From contig JAYVOC010000197.1 of assembly GCA_043758125.1 (NCBI GenBank), positions 1 to 12,254 of the forward strand: a DNA stretch of 12,254 nucleotides. The letters run 5' to 3'. A model generated the notes under the pieces. That model made no database searches. It was given only the letters and a program-made list of their open reading frames with translations, and had not been told where the DNA came from. Position numbers and translations under genes: made by a program. Shown piece by piece: positions 6,085 to 12,254 of the stretch. This DNA is from JANXSD01 sp043758125 (GTDB lineage: Bacteria > Bacteroidota > Bacteroidia > AKYH767-A > OLB10). Each line of letters begins with the position of its first letter. Positions within the stretch are counted from its first letter, which is position 1.

Positions 6085-8646
6085 TTAATCTTTCACCACC
6101 TTTTTCATCACTACACCTTCTTGAGTTTGTAAGCGGATTATATATAAACCGTTTGTCCATTCTTTAGTGGCTATGGTTAAATTATTTTGGTTGATGAATT
6201 TACTGTAGATTACTTCTCCCATTAAATTATAAATGTTTATAGTTCCGTTATAGTTGCGATCTAATTTTAATTGTAAACTTTCATTAAATGGATTAGGTGT
6301 AACGGTAAGCGCAGATGCATTTAATTCATTAATGCCCGTTGCCGAATATTGTATGCATGCGGATGTGTCTTTGCATGCGCCATAATCTATCACAACAGCA
6401 TAGCTCCCTCCTATTGATGGCGTAAAGTTTTGTGCCGTTGCATTAGTAATTGCAGTGTTTGTTGTGCAATTAATCCATTGGTAATTTGCATTGGCTAAAT
6501 CAGCACTTAAAACATTGCCATTTTGTACAATACTCGCTTGCAATAAGCTGCAATTTATAACTGTATTACTTGTTGTGTTAGTAATTACTGGTGCATTAAA
6601 ATCAAAATAAATGTTCGCAGTATTATTTATTGTACTTCCTATTGCTAAGCTATCTTTTGCTCTAATTTTAAATTGCACATAACCATGGCTTCCTAGTTCG
6701 TTGCTGATGCTATCGGGTAAATTAATATTGGGGAAATTAAATACTAACAATCCAGTATTATATAATTGAACTATTGGTTCTTTACTATAAGATAAAAGTG
6801 TGAATGTGGAAAAGTCTAATGCAGCACTTAAAGTATCTGTAACTTTTATATGGATGGCATCTGCATTTCCTGTATTCTGAAAGTTGATAGTATAGGTTAA
6901 CCAACGATTTCCATTAACTTCCATGATGTTTGCAGGATAAGCAACTTTCTCATTAGGGTCATAACTATTTCTTACCGTGAAACATTGAGATAATAAATTG
7001 TTGTTTAAATTGACATCGGTTGCTGTAGAAGTTACACTAACAGCGATGCAAAGTTGGCTGCATTGCATTGCATTGGTATCAACTTGTAAATTAAAATTAA
7101 ATGCTCCATTGTAATTTATAGTACCAAAATCGGCAATGATATAAGTAAGTGTATCTCCGTTAATTATTGTAGGTGTTAATGCTCCGCTAGCAGGTGAAAC
7201 ATAATGACCAGGACCTGTTGTAACAATCTTAACGATTCCACTTACTCCACTTGCACAATGTCCTCCAAAATTATTGCTGTAGTCGCCTGCTTTTATATTT
7301 ACTTGACGTACACTTGCTGGTCTAAAACCAAATCCATAAATAGAAGTCACAGCCAAATCAACTCCATTGCATTTCAATGCAAAATCTCGGTTGTATTTTA
7401 AAGAATCTGTAGTTGTTAAAGTATCAGTATAGATCCCACTAGCTGGGCAAAATAAACTAAATGGTAGATTGGTAGTATCCACCACAGTTTGATAGATCGT
7501 TAAACTATCCGTATCAAAATCATAATTCCCACCTGCATTCGAATAGGTTTGTTGTACTAATGATCCATTTTGAAACAAATTAATTTTTTGATTGCTAATG
7601 CCGCTTTCACTATTGCTTCTAATACAATTAGTGTCTGTATCAAAATAAACTGATCCATTTATATTCCAAAAGAAATCACAACCGTTTATATTGTTAATCC
7701 CACAGAGAGGTATTGTATTTAATGGTGGTACACAAGTAGTAATTTTACCATAACTAGGCAGACATTGAATACCAGTGCTGTCAATGTTAAGGTCAGTAAC
7801 ATTCTTTAAATCTGGTAGGCAGCTGAGGTTAGGGTTATAGCTACAGTACAAATTAGTCAAGTTCGAAGGCAAGGAAGGAAGGTTCGTTAGTTGGTTATTA
7901 TGACAATCCAAAACAATCAATCCTAAAGGCAATGAAGGAAGGCTTGTCAGCTGGTTATTTTGACAACGTAAGTATTGCAACGCCGAAGGTAAGGAAGGAA
8001 CGCTTGCTAGTTGGTTATTATAACACTCTAAAAATATTAAGCTCGAAGGCAAAGAAGGAAGGCTTGTCAGAAGGTTATACCCACAAACTAAACCATATAT
8101 ACTCGAAGGCAACGAAGGAAGGCTTGTCAGTTGGCTATAAGCACAATACAATATTGTCAACCCCGAAGGCAGAGTAGGAAGGCTTGTCAGTGGGTTAACA
8201 CCACATTCTAAAATTGTCAAACTCGAAGGCAAAAAAGGAAGGCTCGTCAGTTGGTTATTAGGACATTCCAAAGTTTGCAATGTTGAAGGTAAGGAAGGAA
8301 GGCTCGCTAGTTGATTATTATAACAATTCAAAAAGGTCAAACCAGAAGGCAAGGAAGGAAGGTTTGACAGTTGGTTAGAAGAACAATCCAATGTATCCAG
8401 ATTTATAAAAACCTCAAGCCCCGTTAAATCCGAAATTGTTAGATGTGAAACATTAAGATCTGTTGTATTAATTACCTGCTGGCAATTGCCGTCGATAGAA
8501 TCTCCGACCATACAAGTTGGATAATTTAAATTTAAATACGCCCTAAATGTAGAGTCTGGTATGTAAACTATTTGGGCTTTGGAAATGCTACTTAGTCCTA
8601 TAGAAAAAACTAACACTAAAATGATTTTTTGTAAAGTAGTTTTCAT
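6085..8646 (-). CDS. Secreted leucine-rich-repeat protein with T9SS type A sorting domain
   Basis: The 853-residue protein begins with a signal peptide (1-24, cleavage likely after SISKA). An N-terminal cap follows (IPDSTFRAYLNLNYP, about 29-43). One half repeat and nine 20-residue leucine-rich repeats then cover about 83-272, each of the type LTSLPSLPSxLxxLxCxxNQ. This short bacterial LRR class resembles the YopM/IpaH repeats and usually serves protein binding. Next come a carboxypeptidase-regulatory or SdrD-B-like beta domain (about 328-425), a DUF11-like segment from about 428, and a region starting YDPNEKVAYP (562-571) like the domain found in many Bacteroidota cargo proteins (DUF7619-like). 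A Cys-containing Ig-like region spans about 700-767. The end, from LTVTPNPFNESLQLKL (780-795) to GVVMKKVVKD, is a T9SS type A sorting domain. Export across the outer membrane and surface attachment or release are expected. No catalytic domain is visible and the ligand is unknown. Confidence 0.92.
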   Translation of the reverse strand: MKTTLQKIILVLVFSIGLSSISKAQIVYIPDSTFRAYLNLNYPTCMVGDSIDGNCQQVINTTDLNVSHLTISDLTGLEVFINLDTLDCSSNQLSNLPSLPSGLTFLNCYNNQLASLPSLPSTLQTLECPNNQLTSLPFLPSSLTILECGVNPLTSLPTLPSGLTILYCAYSQLTSLPSLPSSIYGLVCGYNLLTSLPSLPSSLIFLECYNNQLASVPSLPSALQYLRCQNNQLTSLPSLPLGLIVLDCHNNQLTNLPSLPSNLTNLYCSYNPNLSCLPDLKNVTDLNIDSTGIQCLPSYGKITTCVPPLNTIPLCGINNINGCDFFWNINGSVYFDTDTNCIRSNSESGISNQKINLFQNGSLVQQTYSNAGGNYDFDTDSLTIYQTVVDTTNLPFSLFCPASGIYTDTLTTTDSLKYNRDFALKCNGVDLAVTSIYGFGFRPASVRQVNIKAGDYSNNFGGHCASGVSGIVKIVTTGPGHYVSPASGALTPTIINGDTLTYIIADFGTINYNGAFNFNLQVDTNAMQCSQLCIAVSVTSTATDVNLNNNLLSQCFTVRNSYDPNEKVAYPANIMEVNGNRWLTYTINFQNTGNADAIHIKVTDTLSAALDFSTFTLLSYSKEPIVQLYNTGLLVFNFPNINLPDSISNELGSHGYVQFKIRAKDSLAIGSTINNTANIYFDFNAPVITNTTSNTVINCSLLQASIVQNGNVLSADLANANYQWINCTTNTAITNATAQNFTPSIGGSYAVVIDYGACKDTSACIQYSATGINELNASALTVTPNPFNESLQLKLDRNYNGTINIYNLMGEVIYSKFINQNNLTIATKEWTNGLYIIRLQTQEGVVMKKVVKD
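7831..8400 (-). repeat. Tandem 60-bp repeat array encoding LRRs (about 9.5 units)
   Basis: Units are exactly 60 bp with no indels, so frame and the 20-residue period are kept throughout. On the plus strand the shared core is about GAAGGCAAGGAAGGAAGGCT followed by TGTCAGTTGGTTA. The rest of each unit varies and encodes the residues xLxxLxCxxN facing the concave side. The strong match at DNA level suggests spread by unequal exchange or slippage, with later change in the binding-face codons. Confidence 0.9.
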
Positions 8647-9026
8647 GGTAAAAGATTTATATTATATCTAGGATTTATATTCTAAGCGAAAGTATAATTG
8701 TCAAATGTAATTCTTTTAGTTCAAAATTAAATATTTAATAAGCATTAATTCACGGTCTTACGCCCTACTCTAGTTTTTTTGATAGTAGGAATATGAGTTT
8801 TGTTCATAAGGTTGTAGTAACAGTCATTAAAAATTGACTATTGTAAATTGTCCCCTATAAATTACTTTTTAAAAATTAGTTCGGAAACTTATTTTTTCTA
8901 ACCAATACTTCTTGAAAAAAAATTGTTCATTTAGCAAAGACTATTCAATGACTTTTTAAAATCGTTTTGATAAAAAATTATTTTATCTCGTTAAACTAAT
9001 TTATAATAAGAATTGAAATTAAATCA
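8647..9026. other. 380-base AT-rich gap without a gene
   Basis: No credible reading frame lies between the LRR gene and the oxidoreductase gene on either strand. It contains a candidate -7 box for the LRR gene (8702-8709) and two weak hairpins. CCTACT / AGTAGG (8764-8769 and 8784-8789) has a 14-base loop. GATAAAA / TTTTATC (8969-8987) lies about 40 bases beyond the oxidoreductase stop and may help end that transcript. Nothing else is recognised. Confidence 0.6.
8702..8709 (-). promoter_or_regulatory. Candidate -7 box for the LRR gene
   Basis: On the minus strand TACATTTG is a perfect match to TAnnTTTG, 55 bases upstream of the LRR start codon. The nearest upstream TTTG is only 12 bases away, shorter than the usual 17-23 spacer, so the match is incomplete. 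Confidence 0.35.
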
Positions 9027-10232
9027 TCAAGCAATATAATCACTTAGGTAATTAAATTTTTCCGTAAGTTTTCCGTTGATTGCAATTGTTGCACGAGCAA
9101 TTAATTCATCTTGATCGGTATAAATTAAGGATGGAATTACACGTTCCATTAAATGTTTTCCAAATCCTTCGGATGCATCACGAGGTAATTCACATGGAAG
9201 ATTATCCACCGCCATCACAGTAATTGTTGAAGCAGCAAATGGTTCTTCTAACTTTTCAGTAAAGGGATTATAACCATAAAATTTATCTTCTATTGTTGAA
9301 GCTCTAACGGTTGAAGGAATACTTCCATCAATATCACATGTAACATCAGCAATTACAGAAATATGAAACATTGGATCTCGCATTTCTGCTTTCGTAAAAA
9401 GTATCGGTGCTTTAGGATCCCAAAAAGTACAATGAATAAGTAAATCACATGATTGTGCGAATGAATTTGCAGCAGAAAAAGTACATTCAAATTGATCTGG
9501 ATGATGATAAAAATTATAATTACTCCATGGTGATCCATCTTTACTTTGATGATAATCTTCTGAATGTAATTGTACATAAACAGGTTCACGAAACGAATAA
9601 TTTAAGAATTCATAAGGAGTAACTTTTCTTAATCCCAATGCACCTAAAGTTTCAATTGCACCATTTGCAACTCTCCCTCCACCTGTAATCACAATTTTAA
9701 TATTTGATAAATTTACTTTTTCTAATTCTCTAAAAAGTTCCTTTTTATCATGACAAAGATGAGCAGGTTTTAAATCATACAATCCATATTTTAAACCATA
9801 AGCCATAATGCCATTGTATGCACCCACGATACCAGCAAATCTTCCAAATCCTATTACTCGATGCTCTTGCTTATCTGTCAAACATTCGTAATCGATTAAT
9901 TGAATATTTTTTTTAATAACTGCTTGCAATAAACCTTTATTCTGAGATTGCTTTTTAATAGTATGTGAAAAGAAAAGATATTTTTTATTTTCTATTAAAA
10001 AATCTTTCGGAACTTCCTTAATGCCCATTAAAATATCGCAATCGCTAAGATCTTCTACTAATGGAATGCCATGCGCACGGTATTCATCATCACTATAACA
10101 CCTAAATGAACAAGGTTGAACTTTCAATTCCAAATCGGGATGTTGTTCTAATAAATATTTGCACTGCACAGGAGTAAATGGAACTCGTTTATCATGCGGC
10201 ACTTTTTCTTCTTTGATAATTCCAATTTTCAT
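9027..10232 (-). CDS. NAD(P)-dependent oxidoreductase, saccharopine dehydrogenase (lysine-forming) / alanine dehydrogenase-like
   Basis: The 401-residue protein has the two-domain fold of the alanine dehydrogenase / pyridine nucleotide transhydrogenase N-terminal superfamily. The N-terminal half resembles yeast Lys1 and the lysine-ketoglutarate reductase half of AASS: MKIGIIKEEKVPHDKRVPFTP, MGIKEVP (69-75), YLFFSHTIKKQ (85-95) and RVIGFGRFAGIVGAYNG (125-141). K72 and H90 line up by motif with the catalytic Lys and His of Lys1 (K77, H96). A Rossmann motif, VITGGGRVANGA (181-192), follows for the dinucleotide. The C-terminal third contains DVTCDIDGSIPST and PFAASTITVMAVDNLPCELPRD, with the usual family placement. 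Reversible reduction linking an amino acid to a 2-oxo acid is likely; lysine/2-oxoglutarate is the leading guess, but substrate and cofactor are not shown. No other lysine-pathway gene is in view. It lies 122 bases downstream of mltG, past a weak terminator. Confidence 0.8.
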   Translation of the reverse strand: MKIGIIKEEKVPHDKRVPFTPVQCKYLLEQHPDLELKVQPCSFRCYSDDEYRAHGIPLVEDLSDCDILMGIKEVPKDFLIENKKYLFFSHTIKKQSQNKGLLQAVIKKNIQLIDYECLTDKQEHRVIGFGRFAGIVGAYNGIMAYGLKYGLYDLKPAHLCHDKKELFRELEKVNLSNIKIVITGGGRVANGAIETLGALGLRKVTPYEFLNYSFREPVYVQLHSEDYHQSKDGSPWSNYNFYHHPDQFECTFSAANSFAQSCDLLIHCTFWDPKAPILFTKAEMRDPMFHISVIADVTCDIDGSIPSTVRASTIEDKFYGYNPFTEKLEEPFAASTITVMAVDNLPCELPRDASEGFGKHLMERVIPSLIYTDQDELIARATIAINGKLTEKFNYLSDYIA

Positions 10233-10321
10233 AAGTGTGTAAAAATAAGATTAATTTTTATTAACCAGTAATGAATTCTAACAGAATATAAAAACTTAAA
10301 GTTCTTAATATAAATTATTAC

Positions 10322-10350
10322 AAAAAAAAAATTAAAATAAAACTTAATTT
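10322..10350 (-). terminator. AT-only hairpin with U-tract after mltG
   Basis: On the minus strand AAATTAA (10350-10344) pairs with TTAATTT (10335-10329) around an 8-base loop. A run of seven more T follows (10328-10322). It lies 4 bases past the mltG stop. The stem has no G-C pair, so termination may be leaky and the oxidoreductase gene could be read through. Confidence 0.45.
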
Positions 10351-10354
10351 ACTT

Positions 10355-11422
10355 CTAAGACTTGATCCCTCTCCTATTCAACTCCTTTTGAAATCGACGT
10401 GCATTTAATAAATGTGTATCATACGTTTTTGCGAAAGAATGATAACCAGAAAAATCTTCACGAGCGCAGAAAAATAAATAATCATGTTTTTTATAATTTA
10501 ATACAGCATCTATTGAAGCAACATTTGGCATACATATAGGTCCTGGAGGTAAACCAGTATACATGTAGGTGTTGTAAGGTGAATCAATTGATTTGTACTC
10601 ATTCAAAACACGATGTATTGTAAAATCACCTAATGCATAAACTAACGTTGGATCAGCTTCTAATTTCCAACCTTTATTAAAACGATTCATATAAACACCT
10701 GCAATGATCGGCTTCTCATCATTTTTGCGTGTCTCTTGCTCAACAATTGAAGCCAATGTAGTAACTTGCGTTTGCGTTAATCCAATTTCCTTTGCCTTTT
10801 CTTTTCGAGCAACAGTCCAAAATAATTTATACTCCTTCGACATTCGATTATAGAATTGTTCTGCAGAAGTATTCCAATAAAATTCATACGTGTTTGGAAT
10901 TAATATACTCAAACTATTTTGTGCTGTGAATCCAAATTTCTCTTGATAACCAGGATCATGAAACAACATTGCAATGGAAGATGAATCGGCTTCTAATCGC
11001 AATCCTACTACACCAGCTAATTGCTCTACTGTTCGAATGTTACTAAACGTTAATCGGATTGGAGTTTGTTTTCCAGAGCGCAATAAACTTATGAGTTGCT
11101 TATTACTCATATCAGCACGAATAGCATATTTCCCAGGCTTTACATTGTTTTTATAATTCATTTGTTCTGATAACCATTCGAAAGAAGCATAATTGGAAAG
11201 CAAGCCTTGAACTTGTAAGAGTCGCATTAAATCTTCAAATGAATATCCTGTTGGAATATAAATAAATTGTGTTTTATGCTCTTTTATTACAACGTTAGGC
11301 GCAAAAACTTTTCTATAAAAAGTATATGCTGTAATTAGCGTAGCAATTCCAATAACAAAAGCAAAAGCGATGATTATCTTTTTAAATTTAGGATAAGAAG
11401 ATTTTTTTGATTTACGAGCCAT
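10355..11422 (-). CDS. mltG: Endolytic peptidoglycan transglycosylase MltG (YceG family)
   Basis: MltG cuts nascent glycan strands in the inner membrane and is thought to set glycan chain length or release strands from the synthase. The 355-residue protein has a basic cytoplasmic start (MARKSKK), one transmembrane segment (about 16-36, IIIAFAFVIGIATLI) and a periplasmic body. A LysM-like region (about 50-120, with PTGYSFEDLMRLLQ and VKPGKYAI) precedes the catalytic domain. That domain holds IPNTYEFYWNTSAEQFYNRM, LASIVEQET (223-231) and MNRFNKGWKLEADPTLVYALGD. TGLPPGPICMPNVASIDAVLN follows at about 289-309. E228 in SIVEQET matches the catalytic E218 of E. coli MltG. Length and motif order are normal. 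The start codon lies 18 bases after the stop of the upstream TPR gene, so the two are probably one transcript. Confidence 0.95.
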   Translation of the reverse strand: MARKSKKSSYPKFKKIIIAFAFVIGIATLITAYTFYRKVFAPNVVIKEHKTQFIYIPTGYSFEDLMRLLQVQGLLSNYASFEWLSEQMNYKNNVKPGKYAIRADMSNKQLISLLRSGKQTPIRLTFSNIRTVEQLAGVVGLRLEADSSSIAMLFHDPGYQEKFGFTAQNSLSILIPNTYEFYWNTSAEQFYNRMSKEYKLFWTVARKEKAKEIGLTQTQVTTLASIVEQETRKNDEKPIIAGVYMNRFNKGWKLEADPTLVYALGDFTIHRVLNEYKSIDSPYNTYMYTGLPPGPICMPNVASIDAVLNYKKHDYLFFCAREDFSGYHSFAKTYDTHLLNARRFQKELNRRGIKS

Positions 11423-11440
11423 TTACAATTATGGTAAAAT

Positions 11441-12254
11441 TTATGATCGAAGACTTAAACGCATCAATGCAATTTTCGCCTGTTGATTAGTAGGATTTAT
11501 TTTTAGAATTCGTTTGATGAGTTTAATTGCACCATCATTATTATGTTGAATAATTAGTAAGCCAGCTTTATTTAGTAATGCTGATTCATAATCAGGATCT
11601 AATGCTAATGCGAGATTATAAAGTCGTTCAGCTTCATTCTGATTTCCATCAATACTTAACGCTAGATATCCAAGATTCGAAAATCCTGGTGCATATTCTG
11701 GGTGTTCTTTTACAAGTGATGAAAATATTTTCTTAGCTTCTAATTGTTGCCCTAAATTAACGAGTGCCGTTCCATATTTATTTGTAAACTCTGCAGATTT
11801 TGGTGCTAAGGAATATGCTAATTTAAACCAATTAAATGCCTCTTTTTGATTTCCTAATTGATAAAATGATTCTGCAATTCGATAACTGGTCCATGCATTT
11901 GCATTATCGTATTCCACTTTTTGCAAACGAGAATTAAGGTCTTTAACTTTTTGAGCGTAATTAATTACGGAAGCATAATCATGCTTTAAAAAATAAACTT
12001 GAATTAATTTTACAATATTATTTTCTAGCTCACTTTGAGAATTTCTTGGCAAATAATTTAATGCTGAATCCAACATTACATCACCTAAAGCAAATTTTTC
12101 ATAATAATTAATATATGCTTGAGCGATAGCAGCATTTGGAGGATTTGGATTATTGATACAATTAATTCCAATGAATTTTTTTATTGCATCAATATTTATT
12201 TTTTTAGAAGGGATTGCTATTTTATGATCGTGAACACTTACATGTGGAATGTCA
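11441..12254 (-). CDS. TPR-repeat protein, C-terminal 270 residues; possible TPR-multihaem cytochrome (5' end outside window)
   Basis: The frame stays open from the stop at 11441-11443 to the right edge. An ATG at 12076 is internal, because coding sequence continues upstream of it without a break. At least four TPR units are visible in the C-terminal half: ESFYQLGNQKEAFNWFKLAY, KYGTALVNLGQQLEAKKIFS, NLGYLALSIDGNQNEAERLYN and KAGLLIIQHNNDGAIKLIKR, each followed by a P-type turn (APKS, HPEY, DPDY, NPTN). Such solenoids mediate protein contacts. The visible N-terminal end reads DIPHVSVHDHKIAIPSKK. This resembles the segment that follows CxxCHM haem sites in TPR-containing c-type cytochromes, where the His residues can be distal haem ligands. 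No CxxCH lies in the window, so the cytochrome part is inference. The gene is 18 bases upstream of mltG. Confidence 0.8.
   Translation of the reverse strand, partial: DIPHVSVHDHKIAIPSKKINIDAIKKFIGINCINNPNPPNAAIAQAYINYYEKFALGDVMLDSALNYLPRNSQSELENNIVKLIQVYFLKHDYASVINYAQKVKDLNSRLQKVEYDNANAWTSYRIAESFYQLGNQKEAFNWFKLAYSLAPKSAEFTNKYGTALVNLGQQLEAKKIFSSLVKEHPEYAPGFSNLGYLALSIDGNQNEAERLYNLALALDPDYESALLNKAGLLIIQHNNDGAIKLIKRILKINPTNQQAKIALMRLSLRS

Noticed and set aside
7932..8177. Opposite-strand frame inside the LRR array
   Set aside because: Its repetitive sequence is only the mirror of the 60-bp tandem repeats, which keep the antisense frame open.
7831..8400. Regularly spaced repeats as a CRISPR array
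   Set aside because: The 60-bp units are contiguous and in frame, and encode leucine-rich repeats of a gene with signal peptide and sorting domain. There are no unique spacers and no cas genes.
12074..12076. ATG at 12076 as the start of the TPR gene
   Set aside because: The same frame remains open upstream to the window edge and encodes a family-like segment (DIPHVSVHDHKI), so this Met is internal.

Overview
The window looks like an ordinary chromosomal stretch of a Bacteroidota (Bacteroidetes) bacterium. Four things point there. The DNA is AT-rich. The primary sigma factor is the short 287-residue form without region 1.1, typical of this phylum. Several starts are preceded by its promoter signature, TTG / TAnnTTTG, rather than by a clear Shine-Dalgarno sequence. 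One secreted protein ends in a type IX secretion (T9SS) type A sorting domain. The genus cannot be told; Chitinophagales or Sphingobacteriales-like, or an uncultured relative, would fit.

Layout. Bases 1-971 (minus) hold the N-terminal part of a secreted phosphoesterase / acid phosphatase that runs off the left edge. It diverges from a core block on the plus strand: a small Cdd1-type helix-hairpin-helix protein (1192-1488), rpsO (1618-1887), pnp (1980-4124), rpoD (4390-5253) and rpe (5390-6055). rpsO-pnp is the classic ribosomal protein S15 / polynucleotide phosphorylase pair, separated here by a very long hairpin. Hairpin terminators follow pnp and rpoD.

The right half is on the minus strand. 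It holds an 853-residue secreted leucine-rich-repeat protein with a T9SS tail (6085-8646), a 380-base AT-rich gap, a saccharopine dehydrogenase / alanine dehydrogenase-like NAD(P) enzyme (9027-10232), the septal or lateral-wall murein transglycosylase MltG (10355-11422), and the C-terminal 270 residues of a TPR protein that enters from the right edge. That protein carries a short motif resembling TPR-containing multihaem cytochromes.

How the genes relate. The plus block is housekeeping: translation, RNA decay, transcription initiation and the pentose phosphate pathway. The TPR gene and mltG are 18 bases apart and are probably co-transcribed. The other neighbours show no obvious shared pathway. 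I found no mobile element, prophage, CRISPR array, tRNA or rRNA, and nothing that clearly forms a new multi-gene system. The best leads are regulatory and structural: a perfect dyad inside the phosphoesterase promoter spacer, a probable leaderless cdd1 mRNA, the long rpsO-pnp hairpin, the homogeneous 60-bp LRR array, and the TPR protein's possible haem-binding N-terminus.
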